This document shows, one piece after another, positions 31,045 to 40,123 of a stretch of 64,000 bases of DNA. Each line of letters begins with the position of its first letter. The first letter of the stretch is position 1. The notes beneath the pieces were generated by a model. The model saw nothing but the letters and a program-made list of their open reading frames with translations, did no database searches and had not been told where the DNA came from. The stretch is from Pseudomonadota bacterium. GTDB taxonomy: Bacteria; Myxococcota; Myxococcia; Myxococcales; Myxococcaceae. The stretch is taken from assembly GCA_023423535.1 (NCBI GenBank), contig JAFAFL010000137.1:434001-498000 (forward strand), in the 5' to 3' direction. Both the position numbers and the translations under genes were made by a program.

Positions 31045-31707
31045 ATGGACTGGGAAGTCGAGCAGCTGATGGAGGCGCTGCGCGATCGCGGCATCCGTGA
31101 CGAGCGCGTGCTCGCGGCGATGGCGCGGCTCGACCGCCGCCTCTTCGTTCCGGAGGAGCTAACGCGAGAAGCCAACGTGGACACTGCGCTGCCCATCGGG
31201 TTCTCGCAGACGATCAGCCAGCCGTACGTGGTCGCGTTCATGACCGAGGCGTTGCAGCTGCGCGGCGACGAGCGCGTGCTCGAGATCGGAACCGGCTCCG
31301 GCTACCAGGCGGCGGTGCTCGCGGCGCTATGCCGGGAGGTGTACTCGATCGAGATCGTCGAACCGCTGGCACGTCGAGCGCGGTCGGTGCTGATCGACGA
31401 GCTGGGACTGACGAACTTGCACCTGCGTCACGGCGACGGGAATCAGGGCTGGCCCGACGCTGCGCCGTTCGACGCCATCCTCCTCACCGCGGCGCCGGAG
31501 CGCCTGCCCGAGCCGCTCCTCTCACAGCTCACCGACAACGGCCGCATCGTCGCGCCGGTCGGACCGGTGGAGGGCTTCCAGGAGGTCGTGCGCGTGCAGC
31601 TTCAGCCGGGCTTCGGCGGCCTTCCGCGCGAGCCCATCGTGGAGAGGCTGCTGGCCGTGCGCTTCGTGCCCATGACCTCGCATGGGTCCATGGACGGCTT
31701 GTCCTAG
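31045..31707 (+). CDS. pcm: Protein-L-isoaspartate O-methyltransferase
   Basis: 220 residues. It has the PCMT motif IGFSQTISQPYVVAFMTEAL, the SAM motif VLEIGTGSGYQAAVLA and the post-motif DAILLTAA. It methylates isoaspartyl residues for repair of aged proteins. The C-terminus is slightly longer than usual. Its TAG stop is shared palindromically (CTAG, 31704-31707) with the convergent pilin-like gene. Confidence 0.95.
   Translation: MDWEVEQLMEALRDRGIRDERVLAAMARLDRRLFVPEELTREANVDTALPIGFSQTISQPYVVAFMTEALQLRGDERVLEIGTGSGYQAAVLAALCREVYSIEIVEPLARRARSVLIDELGLTNLHLRHGDGNQGWPDAAPFDAILLTAAPERLPEPLLSQLTDNGRIVAPVGPVEGFQEVVRVQLQPGFGGLPREPIVERLLAVRFVPMTSHGSMDGLS
31704..31707. other. CTAG palindrome serving as stop codon on both strands
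   Basis: Plus-strand TAG (31705-31707) ends pcm and minus-strand TAG (31706-31704) ends the FimU/GspH-like gene. The two coding regions therefore overlap by 4 bp tail to tail, with no room for an intergenic terminator. Confidence 0.95.
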
Positions 31708-32345
31708 GGACTCCCACTGCCGCTCGGGCAGAGGTCCGCGGAGCGCCTCGAGCTCGCGCAATCCACCAGCTCGCCCACGCCGGTGAGGCCGTCGAACACG
31801 AGCCGGAAGGGTTCGGGCTGATAGGGCACGCGCACGTTCGAGATCCACTCTTCAGCTGCAGACGGCGGTGCGGCGCAGGTGATTCCGGATGCGCGGAAGG
31901 CGATGCCGGTGCCGCCGCGGAAGCAGAGCCCGTGCAGCTCCGTCGCGTCGATCCCCGCCGGAAGCTCGATCTCGGGTCCGGTCTCGTTGCAGGCACATCC
32001 GGTGCGACAGGTGGCGGTCTCACACGAGGGCGCAGGACACGCGCCGCCCCAGCCGGCCGAACAGGGAGGACGTTCCCAGCGAACGACCTGCACGGAGCGG
32101 CCGCGACGGGTGACGGATTCGACCACCAGCCGCGTCGTCTGGCCGTGCGCCACCGCGCGCTGCCGTGCCTCGAGCGACGCTGCCCACAATGAGCGGACGG
32201 ATCCGGCCTCGCGCCTTCGCGCGAGCACCTCCTGCACGCCCACACCTGCGAGCCCCGACACGACGCCGATCACCGCGACCGTCGCCATCAGCTCGATCAG
32301 CGTGAGGCCGCGCGCTCTTCTGCATTCACCGGTCGAGGAGCTCAT
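31704..32345 (-). CDS. fimU: Minor pilin, FimU/GspH-like
   Basis: 213 residues. Class III prepilin signal with cleavage after Gly13 (RRARG|LTLIELMATVAVIGVVSGL); Glu5 is present, and mature residue 1 is Leu rather than Phe. The C-terminal globular region has several Cys, including CxTGCAC, likely disulfides. It follows pilW with an ATGA overlap. In Myxococcus xanthus, FimU, PilV, PilW and PilX with PilY1 form the tip complex that primes type IVa pili. It is the final gene of a six-gene operon. Confidence 0.85.
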   Translation of the reverse strand: MSSSTGECRRARGLTLIELMATVAVIGVVSGLAGVGVQEVLARRREAGSVRSLWAASLEARQRAVAHGQTTRLVVESVTRRGRSVQVVRWERPPCSAGWGGACPAPSCETATCRTGCACNETGPEIELPAGIDATELHGLCFRGGTGIAFRASGITCAAPPSAAEEWISNVRVPYQPEPFRLVFDGLTGVGELVDCASSRRSADLCPSGSGSP

Positions 32346-33493
32346 GGCGCGAGGAAGTTCCTGGGCGTGACCCGGAAGGTGAAGGTGCGGCGCTTGAAGC
32401 CGTCCTGCGGGAAGCCTTCGTCCGCGTCGGGCGGAGCGCCTTCGACGCGCAGCTCCGAAGCAGAGTGGCGCGTGCGCAGGGTGAGCGTGACCTCGAGCTC
32501 CTGCACCTGCCGCCCGAGCTCCGCCCGCAGCGCATCGTCGGTCGTGGGCAAGGTGACGAGCCATGGCACCGCGCACTCACCGCCAGCGCCCATCTGCAGC
32601 AGCGTGCACTGCGAGAGCGCGCGCGTGCGGCCCGTCTCCGGATCGGGGAACCAGCGGCGTACACCGGTCGAGGGATCCACCACCGCCTGCCGCACCTTCA
32701 TGCGCTCCACCGCGCGGCTCACCGCGGTCCAGTCTCCAGGCGGCGTCTCGGGACGGTCGTACTCGAGCACCGGCTCTCCGCTCGCCCAGTTCACGCGCCA
32801 GGCAGAGCCGACGACGCGCATCGCCCTCCATCCCGCGCGGGTCCACGCCGCATCGGTCAGGGTCGTGCAGAGCCCGGAGGTCGCGCCGGCGTTGCCCATG
32901 CCGGGCTGGAAGGTGAAGCCCCACGCGTTGATCGCGTGCGCGGTGACGCTGCAGCCTGCGCCCAGGTCCGGGTTCACGAGCATCACCGGCACGCCGCTCC
33001 ACGACGGGTTCACCGGCGTGCGCGTGCAGGCCCCCACGCCTCCGGGCTGGATCACCGACTCGCCGAAGCAGCCGGTCAGCTGGAGCAACGTGTCGAGGTC
33101 CGACCACCACAGCTGCAGCGCATCCGAGGCGAGGTAGGGCGCAGGAGGCAGCGCAAAGCTCGAGTCCGCGGGGAACAACGAACCGGCGGCGCTGGCGAGG
33201 TTCGGCTCGTGGAGCACGTTGAGCGCGAGTCGCTGATCGAGCAGGCCGCTGAACGTCAGCTGCGCGTTCTTCATCCCCGCGCCGGCCCCCGCGAGCTCCG
33301 AGGCGAGCACCTCCTTCAGCGCGCGCCCCGCGACCTGCGCGGACATGACCTCCTGCTCCAGTTGCGAGCGACGCTGCAGGCCCGTGGCCACGCCGACACC
33401 ACCCGCCAACACCACCAGCGCGAGTGCGGAAGCGAGGAGGAGCTCCAGCAGCGAGAACCCCTTCGCGGCGTTGCTGCGTGCGTGCTGCGTCAT
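32342..33493 (-). CDS. pilW: Minor pilin, PilW-like
   Basis: 383 residues. Prepilin peptidase site after Gly12 (AKG|FSLLELLLASALALVVL), Glu5 present. The long C-terminal domain with four or more Cys is typical of PilW. Start ATG overlaps the pilV stop and the stop overlaps the fimU start (both ATGA). It acts in the periplasmic priming complex at the tip of the type IVa pilus. Confidence 0.87.
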   Translation of the reverse strand: MTQHARSNAAKGFSLLELLLASALALVVLAGGVGVATGLQRRSQLEQEVMSAQVAGRALKEVLASELAGAGAGMKNAQLTFSGLLDQRLALNVLHEPNLASAAGSLFPADSSFALPPAPYLASDALQLWWSDLDTLLQLTGCFGESVIQPGGVGACTRTPVNPSWSGVPVMLVNPDLGAGCSVTAHAINAWGFTFQPGMGNAGATSGLCTTLTDAAWTRAGWRAMRVVGSAWRVNWASGEPVLEYDRPETPPGDWTAVSRAVERMKVRQAVVDPSTGVRRWFPDPETGRTRALSQCTLLQMGAGGECAVPWLVTLPTTDDALRAELGRQVQELEVTLTLRTRHSASELRVEGAPPDADEGFPQDGFKRRTFTFRVTPRNFLAP

Positions 33494-33990
33494 GGCGTCA
33501 ACCTCGTCTGCAGCACCACCGAGTGACTGCGCGGTTCGCCCGGCTCGGTCCAGCTCACGACGACGCGCACGTTGACGAGGCGGTCGTTGAAGAGCGCCAC
33601 GCCACGCACCTCGCGGCCCAGCGCGGGGGATCCGGTCTCCGTCCCTTCGAACGGGGGATCCACGTCCACGCGCACGTCGTAGCGGCGCGCGGCGATTGCC
33701 GGTTGCTGACGCAGGGTTTCGCCCGCGGCGGTCTGCCACACGCTGTAGCCCGTGCCATCGAGCGGGTGCAGGTTCAGGCAGTCGTCCTGCTCGCGGTCGC
33801 AACCGACGGAGCGGATGCGCTCGAGCTCCACGTCCGCGATCAGGAGGGCCTGCTGCTCGGAGAGCGCACGCCGGTTCTGCTTCGACGTCTGTCCCACCAC
33901 CAGCGCGGCGCCGGTCATCCCGGTCACCAGCACCGCCATCGTCGCGAGCACCTCGAGGAAGCTCACGCCCCGCTGAGCGGATCTCTTCAT
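33490..33990 (-). CDS. pilV: Minor pilin, PilV-like
   Basis: 166 residues. Cleavage after Gly8 (QRG|VSFLEVLATMAVLVTG), Glu5 present, mature residue 1 is Val. The middle has a Cys pair (VGCDREQDDCLN). Both junctions are 4-nt ATGA overlaps. Size and position, between pilY1 and pilW, fit PilV of the myxobacterial minor-pilin clusters. Confidence 0.87.
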   Translation of the reverse strand: MKRSAQRGVSFLEVLATMAVLVTGMTGAALVVGQTSKQNRRALSEQQALLIADVELERIRSVGCDREQDDCLNLHPLDGTGYSVWQTAAGETLRQQPAIAARRYDVRVDVDPPFEGTETGSPALGREVRGVALFNDRLVNVRVVVSWTEPGEPRSHSVVLQTRLTP

Positions 33991-36900
33991 CGCGGCAACC
34001 TCCCGTCCTGACGGCTCTTCCAGATGAGCACCCGCGTGCCCTCGTTGCCGCCGAGCGCGGTGTCGTTGTTCCAGTTGTCCTCGCCCACCATGCGCGGTGT
34101 GCCGTCGGCGCCGAGCACGAACACGTGATCGTCGTGGACCACCGGCGGGCTGATGCCGTGTCCGCCGATGACGCGCTGATCGCTCGTTCCGGGCGCGGGG
34201 AGGTTGCCCACGGTGGGCTGCTGCTTCGTCACCACCAGCACGCCGCTCTCGGTCTGACTGAGGTTGCACGCATCCGCGGCCGCGCCCACCGCCGTGGTGA
34301 GGAGCACCTCCGAGTCGCTGAGCATCACGCCGCCCCACACCGCGTGGCCCGGTGCGAGCGCGCGCGTATAGAGGACCTGCGCCGGCGTGCAGCTCTGCGA
34401 GAGCGGGCTGCGGTCCTCGTAGGCCATGAGATGCCACCGGTAGCTCGAGCGCTGCGCCGGACCATCGGTCGCGTCGTCGGGGTTGTCGCCGGTGCCGAAG
34501 TAGAGCCGTACGGAAGGACCGTCAGGACCGCGCTCGACCTTCACCGCCACGTTGGAGTGCAGCTGCTGGAAGGCCGGCTGCGGGACGCCGCGCAGCGCGA
34601 GATCCACCGGCGCATCCGCCACCGCGCACTTGCTCACCACGCTGCCCGCGGGCCTCGAGGGATCGAGCTGCGAGAGGTTCAGCCGCCACACCTTCCCGGA
34701 GGTGGAGGGCACGTAGGCGAGGTCGTAGGTGCCGTCGAGATCGACGTCCACCAGCGCGGGAGGACCCGCCACGCCGAAGCCGCGCTCGAGGGTGACGACG
34801 CCTGCGAAGGCCGCGTTGCCCTGCTGCTTCGGCGCGCCCGTCTTGAGGTCCATCAGGTACACCGCGCCCGCGCGACCGGTGGCGGGCGAGTAGTCGGTGG
34901 CGAAGGCGGCCATCCACGCGGTGTCGCCTCCCCACTTCATGCGTCCCACCGAAGGCGCGTGACGGCCGCCTCGGTGATCGGGCAGCAGCGGCGCGGTGTT
35001 GAAGGCGGAGAGCAGCGCGGTGTTCTGCAGCGAGTACTCCCAGAGCGGGAAGGGCCACTCGGGACGATCCGGGTTCGTGACGTCGAGCGCGAAGAGGACG
35101 GGGCTGCTCGCGCCGGTGGAGGAGACGAGCACCGTCTTCGCACCCTGCGTCCTCGTGGGCGCGCCGGTCTCTCGCGTCCAGGCAGGCTGGCCGATGATCC
35201 CGAAGTCCACGTTCGCCACCGTCGCCGACGCGTTCATCGACGGGCGCGGAAGGCTCGTGGAGCCGAAGTACTGCGGGTACGCGTTGACGTATTGCGAGAG
35301 CAGGCCGCGCGGAAGGAACGCGAACGCTTCCTGCCCCGTGCCGTAGCGGCGCTGTCCGGGCGATTGCGCCGTGCCGCACTGACCGCTCTTCGCGAAGAAA
35401 CCGCGCAGCGCGCCGTGACCGCAGTCGTCCTCGGGACGTTGGCCGCTGGGTGCGCGGAAGGCGCCCGCATCGAAGGCGTGAAGGAAGCCGTCCATCGTGC
35501 CCACGAAGGCGAAGGAGGCGCGCGACTGCAGCGGCTCGACGAAGTTGCGGCGGTAGCGATCGCGCTCGGCGGAGGGGAGGGTGAGCGCGAAGGGATCCAT
35601 GTACGGCGGCAGCAGCAGGTTCACCGTGGAGTGCTGGATGCCACCGAGCGGCCAGCGCCTGCGCGTGTTCGATCCGGCCGGTCGCGCGGGCGGCGGGTCG
35701 TGCATGTCCTCCCAGCCGTAGAGCCACTCGCGGAAGAAGTGACGGTCCGTGTGCGTGTCGCCGGTGCGCTTGTTCGGATGCGTGATCGTGCGGCAGGCAC
35801 CGTCGCGGTTGAGGTCGAACGGATCGCGCCCGGCGACCTGCGCCACGTCGCAGAGGCTGTCGGGGAAGAGCGGTGAGGTCGAAGCGTCGTCGCCGAGGAG
35901 GTCCTTCACCTCCACGCGCGTGCCGTCCGCCGCCATCGTGTAGAGCCGTCGCGTCATCGGATCCGCGGCGCTCTCCATCTGCAGCGCGAGCACGCGGCCC
36001 GCCGACCAGCGCGTCTGCACGTTCGTGCGGTCGGGCGCTTCCGGATCGTAGAGGCTCTTGAGGTAGAGCTGCCCGCGCGTGGACCAGTCTCGGCGGTCGT
36101 CGTAGGCGCGCAGTCCGGCGGGCGGCGTGGAGTCCGCGGCAGACGGCCAGCCGTTGCCCCAGCGCTGACCGGGCGTCTGGTAGCCGCCGTACACGATCGC
36201 GTTGCCGAGCGTGGAGGGCGCGGCGCGGGTGAAGACGCCGGCGCGCACCGCCTGGTAGCCGACCTCGACGCGATCGACCGTGGGCGTGCAGCGCTCGTTG
36301 GGCGAGGTCATCGTCACCTGCCAGCACAGCTGCGAGCCGTGGATCCCCATCGCGACGAAGTCGAGCTCCACCTCCGTCTGCGGGTTGTTCGGATCCACCG
36401 GAGACGCGAACGGCACGCGCACCCAGGAGGGGTTCGGGTTGTCCGTCCAGGTGTTGCCCGACTTCAGCCGGCAGTCCACCGCCACGTGGTAGTCGATCGT
36501 CGGCGGCGGATTGAGCGCGCAGGCGCCGGGGACGGCGGCGGTGAAGCACGGCGCGGTGGCGCACTTCCGCGTGTTGTCGTCCGCGCGCTTGAAGCGGACC
36601 TTGGTGATGGAGAAGTCGTCCGCGATCTCCGGCGACAGGTCGCTGGACATGAGGCCCGAGCGCATCCCGCCGCCGTTGATCTTGTTGATCATCACCACCA
36701 CGTCGTTGAAGTCGCGGTCGCCGCCGCCGGGCAGATCCTCGAAGCCGAGGATCCAGCGATAGGGATCGGTGGAGGGCGCCCCCACCATCACGTGCGGCAT
36801 CGCGCCGTTCGCCGGGCGCGGCAGGCGGGCGCGCTCCATCGGCATGGAGAGGTTGTTGTAGGCCGCGGTGTTCAGCCGGCTGAGCGTCGCGCTGTCGAGC

Positions 36901-38111
36901 CAGCCGCACAGCCGCGTCCCCGTGCCCGGCCCGCTCGTCACGGGGCAGGACGAAGAGGAGCCGGAAGGGTTGTCGCGGTTGCAGCCCGCCGCGTAGCCGC
37001 AGCCGATGTTGCGCTCCGCGACCGGGTTCGTCCCGAGGATGTCCTGGTCGAGGTTCCATGCGGACTTGGAGAAGTACACGTTGGTGGAGGAGCGCAGGTG
37101 CAGCGTGCACTGGCCGGACGTGTTCTTCCGCAGGCACGGGTAGATCTGCCCGCCCGAGGGCTGGAAGTCCGCGCTGTGCCAGACGACGAGGAAGAAGACG
37201 AGCTCCTCACCGCCCTCGATGGTGCCGAGGTTCACCGTGCGGTCGAAGGTGGTGATGCCGGTGTCCGGGTTCGTCGCGCGCTGCAGTCCGGTCGCGTCGT
37301 ACGCGCTGACGTCGTAGTCCGGCACGCCGTTGGAGGACGCGTTGCCGTCGTTCACCGGCGAGAGGCTGCGGTGCACGCTGGTGTCGCCGTCGTCGTCGGC
37401 GAGGAGGAACACCACCCGGCCGAGGCCCTCGTTGCCGTTGTTCGGGTGCGCGGGCTCGAGGAGGTTCGGCACGCGCGCGTGCAGGCCGTTGTCGCTGAAG
37501 CCGTTGCCGTCCACCGGGTCCTCGGAGAACTGGCCGATGAAGTCGATGTTGCGGCCGTTGTAGCTGCGCGACGCCTGGAAGGTCGCCGCGCAGTTGCGGT
37601 TCATGCCCAGCTCCGGCTCCGAGTAGGTGAAGCCGCCCGAGTTGAAGGTGCGCGAGCAGCGGCGCGTGGTGCCGACGTAGGGGCGCGCCCGGGTGGAGGT
37701 GGACGGCGCGAGGTTGAAGATGTCCTCGTGCAGGTCGTAGATGCCGTTGGTGTTCGTGTCGCGGAGGTTGCCGTTGGCGTCCACGTAGCCGCGCTCACGC
37801 AGGTCGCGCAGGTACACGTAGCCGAGCGCGTGCGAGGCGCCGGCGCTCTCGTACACGTAGCTGATCGTCACGTGCTGCGTGAATGGGAAGTAGATCCGCT
37901 CCGCGTCCAGCGGGGTGAGGTTCGTGTCGAGCTGCAGCCTCGAGTTCGAGGTCAGCTTCATCGCCGACGCGTTGGTGAGCATCGAGGAAGTGAAGGGACC
38001 TTGACGATCCTGCGCGAGGCTGTCCTGACAGAGCTGCGCGACCTGGGCCTCTGCGCTCGCGGCGCCGAGGACGAGCGCGCACAGCATCACCACCGACCCT
38101 GCGCGGTTCAT
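33987..38111 (-). CDS. pilY1: PilY1-type pilus tip adhesin with DUF4114 and calcium-binding propeller
   Basis: 1374 residues. Signal peptide 1-22. Residues about 455-477 carry a DUF4114-type signature (GFEDLPGGGDRDFNDVVV). The C-terminal 600 residues form the PilY1 propeller, with FVGTMDGFLHAFDAG and FALDVTNPDRP blades and an EF-hand-like loop DVDLDGTYD at 1122-1130 (D-x-D-x-D-x-x-x-D), the expected Ca2+ site. It is preceded by a cytochrome c and followed by pilV, both with ATGA overlaps. In M. xanthus, PilY1 proteins sit at the pilus tip and prime assembly. This one best fits the cluster 3 (PilY1.3) type because of its cytochrome partner. Confidence 0.92.
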   Translation of the reverse strand: MNRAGSVVMLCALVLGAASAEAQVAQLCQDSLAQDRQGPFTSSMLTNASAMKLTSNSRLQLDTNLTPLDAERIYFPFTQHVTISYVYESAGASHALGYVYLRDLRERGYVDANGNLRDTNTNGIYDLHEDIFNLAPSTSTRARPYVGTTRRCSRTFNSGGFTYSEPELGMNRNCAATFQASRSYNGRNIDFIGQFSEDPVDGNGFSDNGLHARVPNLLEPAHPNNGNEGLGRVVFLLADDDGDTSVHRSLSPVNDGNASSNGVPDYDVSAYDATGLQRATNPDTGITTFDRTVNLGTIEGGEELVFFLVVWHSADFQPSGGQIYPCLRKNTSGQCTLHLRSSTNVYFSKSAWNLDQDILGTNPVAERNIGCGYAAGCNRDNPSGSSSSCPVTSGPGTGTRLCGWLDSATLSRLNTAAYNNLSMPMERARLPRPANGAMPHVMVGAPSTDPYRWILGFEDLPGGGDRDFNDVVVMINKINGGGMRSGLMSSDLSPEIADDFSITKVRFKRADDNTRKCATAPCFTAAVPGACALNPPPTIDYHVAVDCRLKSGNTWTDNPNPSWVRVPFASPVDPNNPQTEVELDFVAMGIHGSQLCWQVTMTSPNERCTPTVDRVEVGYQAVRAGVFTRAAPSTLGNAIVYGGYQTPGQRWGNGWPSAADSTPPAGLRAYDDRRDWSTRGQLYLKSLYDPEAPDRTNVQTRWSAGRVLALQMESAADPMTRRLYTMAADGTRVEVKDLLGDDASTSPLFPDSLCDVAQVAGRDPFDLNRDGACRTITHPNKRTGDTHTDRHFFREWLYGWEDMHDPPPARPAGSNTRRRWPLGGIQHSTVNLLLPPYMDPFALTLPSAERDRYRRNFVEPLQSRASFAFVGTMDGFLHAFDAGAFRAPSGQRPEDDCGHGALRGFFAKSGQCGTAQSPGQRRYGTGQEAFAFLPRGLLSQYVNAYPQYFGSTSLPRPSMNASATVANVDFGIIGQPAWTRETGAPTRTQGAKTVLVSSTGASSPVLFALDVTNPDRPEWPFPLWEYSLQNTALLSAFNTAPLLPDHRGGRHAPSVGRMKWGGDTAWMAAFATDYSPATGRAGAVYLMDLKTGAPKQQGNAAFAGVVTLERGFGVAGPPALVDVDLDGTYDLAYVPSTSGKVWRLNLSQLDPSRPAGSVVSKCAVADAPVDLALRGVPQPAFQQLHSNVAVKVERGPDGPSVRLYFGTGDNPDDATDGPAQRSSYRWHLMAYEDRSPLSQSCTPAQVLYTRALAPGHAVWGGVMLSDSEVLLTTAVGAAADACNLSQTESGVLVVTKQQPTVGNLPAPGTSDQRVIGGHGISPPVVHDDHVFVLGADGTPRMVGEDNWNNDTALGGNEGTRVLIWKSRQDGRLPR

Positions 38112-38608
38112 CGCTTCGCTCCAGGCTGCGTTTGACGAGGGTCCGGCCGAGGCAGCTCATCCGTGCGAACGCCTCGGGCCTTCAGCGAGCGCGAGAGGTT
38201 CCTCTCCAGCTCCGCATCACGAGACGCGGTGGCGGGTCGCGCGAGGGTCTGCAGATAGGCGAGCAGCGCGGTCCGCTCGTGCTCCTCGAGGATGCGCGTG
38301 TCACAGCCGGTGTCCGGATTCACCCGGTGTGGTCCGGCGACCCACAGGCTCAGCGCCTCGAAGCTGCGCGAGGCAGCGACGCGACCGAGATCCGGTGGAG
38401 TCCCCGGTCGAACGTCCACGGACGGCCGGCGAGCGGGCGAGGACGCTGTGTTCGCCGAGGCCTCTGCGACCTCCGGCACCGCAGTCGCTGCGTGACAGCG
38501 CGCGCAGGCACGGGTGAAGGCGTCGCGGCCCTCGTCCGCTTGCGCGCCGAGGGGGAGGGCGGATGCGCCCAGCAGGAGCAGTCCGAAGACGCGAGAACCT
38601 TTTCTCAC
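38108..38608 (-). CDS. tfcP: TfcP-like noncanonical cytochrome c
   Basis: 166 residues; GTG start at 38608 overlapping the pilX stop (GTGA). Signal peptide 1-24. One heme site CARCH (35-39). No Met lies at the usual distal position; instead a Cys stands at 102 in NPDTGCDTRILEEH. A 40-residue charged tail follows the fold. M. xanthus TfcP is described as having a distal Cys ligand and a C-terminal extension, and as stimulating calcium binding by PilY1. Gene order (pilX, cytochrome, pilY1, minor pilins) agrees. The assignment is from motif plus context. Confidence 0.8.
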   Translation of the reverse strand: MRKGSRVFGLLLLGASALPLGAQADEGRDAFTRACARCHAATAVPEVAEASANTASSPARRPSVDVRPGTPPDLGRVAASRSFEALSLWVAGPHRVNPDTGCDTRILEEHERTALLAYLQTLARPATASRDAELERNLSRSLKARGVRTDELPRPDPRQTQPGAKR

Positions 38609-39339
38609 AGCGACCTCACCGTCGTTCCGGCCGCCAGACCGCGGACCTCGGCCGAGTTGTTCGACGACATGTCCGGGCCGCAGTGCGCGCCCACGCAGCC
38701 GATGGTCCGGCGGTTCGTCGGCCGGCCGCGATCGATCAGCGCCTGCACCACCGCGCGCGTGGCCTGTCCCTGAGCGGAGGTGACCTCGCCCACCGCGACG
38801 AGCCACACCTGCCCGTTGCCGTCCTCCGCAGGGTTTGCGTCGTCCGCGTCGTCGCGAAGGAAGACGCGGTAGCGCACCGCGCGCTGCTCGGGGAAGGAGA
38901 GGAACGGCTGTCCGTTCGGAGCGACGAGCTCGCGTCCGGCCGCGGTGACGTTCGCGTCCATCGCGCCGTCGAGCAGCGTGTACGCCTGCCATCCTCCGAG
39001 CACGTCGAACCAGGGATCCGAGGCCGGACCTGCGCCGAGCCCCGGCTCGTTCACCGCCTGGCCCAGCCGCTCGATGGCCGGGTTGAAGGTCACCGCGTTC
39101 ACGTCCTGCAGCTCGCGAAGCACCGCGCGCGCCTCCGCGAGTCCCGCCTCGGCCGCGAAGAACGCCTCCCGCTGCCGGCGCGAGGCCGCCTGTGCGCTCG
39201 CCTCACCGCCGACCACGGAGAGACCCACCGCGACGGCCAACGAGGAGACCGCCACCAGCCCGAGCGCCAACAGAATGGTGAAGCCCCGCGGTTGCGAGCG
39301 CGGCCGCGCCATCGCGAGAAGGGGATGAGGGTTCGGCAT
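38605..39339 (-). CDS. pilX: Minor pilin, PilX/GspK-like
   Basis: 244 residues from ATG 39339. Prepilin signal with cleavage after Gly19 (QPRG|FTILLALGLVAVSSLAVAVG). Mature position 5 is Leu, not Glu, as in the tip pseudopilin GspK. EAFFAAEAGLAEARA is the typical PilX segment. The C-terminus contains a Cys pair (IGCVGAHCGPD). It is the first gene of the operon. The 157 bases upstream (39340-39496), shared with a divergent zinc-ribbon gene, must contain the promoter; I see no clear consensus. Confidence 0.83.
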   Translation of the reverse strand: MPNPHPLLAMARPRSQPRGFTILLALGLVAVSSLAVAVGLSVVGGEASAQAASRRQREAFFAAEAGLAEARAVLRELQDVNAVTFNPAIERLGQAVNEPGLGAGPASDPWFDVLGGWQAYTLLDGAMDANVTAAGRELVAPNGQPFLSFPEQRAVRYRVFLRDDADDANPAEDGNGQVWLVAVGEVTSAQGQATRAVVQALIDRGRPTNRRTIGCVGAHCGPDMSSNNSAEVRGLAAGTTVRSL

Positions 39340-39496
39340 GTGCCGCGGATGAGCAAGGGCCGGACCACGCCTGGCGCCTGTGAAAGAGCGCGACGCTGCC
39401 GGGTGCGCGCGGACCCGCCTCGGGGTGAAGCCGAGCGTGCATGCTCGGTGAACGGAGAAGGTGCCGCGCTGGCGGGGTGCGGTACGATCGGCCTCG

Positions 39497-40123
39497 ATGA
39501 TCGTTTGTCCGGTGTGTGAGCACGCGCAGTTGCACGGCAGCGAGTGCGACGTGTGCGGGAAGAGCTTTCCTCGCGGCACTGCCCGCGAACTGCCAGTGGA
39601 GCGGCTGCCGGGCCTCGAAGTGACGCGGGTCGATGAGGGCGAGACCACAGCTGGGCTGCCTGTACGGGTCGCTCCGGTGGAAGGCCTCGAGCACACGCCG
39701 CTGCAGGGCGGCCCGGATCTGCCGGTGGTGCCGATTCCGGAGCTGGAGCGTGCCGCGGATCGAAGCGCGGCTTCGGTTCCGGTTCCGGTGATGCGGCTCG
39801 GCGAGCTGGAAGTGCACCGCGAAGAGCCGGCCCCTCCGACAGAGCGCACGGCCATGCCCACGCCCGGAGCGCCGATCACCTGTCGCTACTGCAGGAACGT
39901 GCAGGCGCAGGGCCTCGTGTGCGATCGCTGCGGCATGCGGCTCGTGCGCTACATGAACGACCCTTCAACTTCGGCTTCGGCGTCCGCTGCCGCTTCCGGC
40001 CCCGTCGCCCGTCGTCGCGCGGACGAGGGCACGGTCGTCCTCCACAAGTGCGGCGTGCGCACGCGCGTGGGGGCTCCGTGCACTTCCTGCGGCGTCTTCG
40101 TCCCCGACCCGGACGCGGCATGA
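39497..40123 (+). CDS. Zinc-ribbon protein of unknown function
   Basis: 208 residues from ATG 39497. Three CxxC pairs or ribbons: CPVCEH..CDVCGK (residues 4-21), CRYCRN..CDRCGM (near 130-145) and CGVRTRVGAPCTSCG (near 190-202). The middle is a low-complexity Pro/Val/Glu linker. It is cytoplasmic, with no membrane span. Its TGA overlaps the threonine synthase start (ATGA). Function unknown; protein-protein or nucleic-acid contact is possible. Confidence 0.72.
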   Translation: MIVCPVCEHAQLHGSECDVCGKSFPRGTARELPVERLPGLEVTRVDEGETTAGLPVRVAPVEGLEHTPLQGGPDLPVVPIPELERAADRSAASVPVPVMRLGELEVHREEPAPPTERTAMPTPGAPITCRYCRNVQAQGLVCDRCGMRLVRYMNDPSTSASASAAASGPVARRRADEGTVVLHKCGVRTRVGAPCTSCGVFVPDPDAA

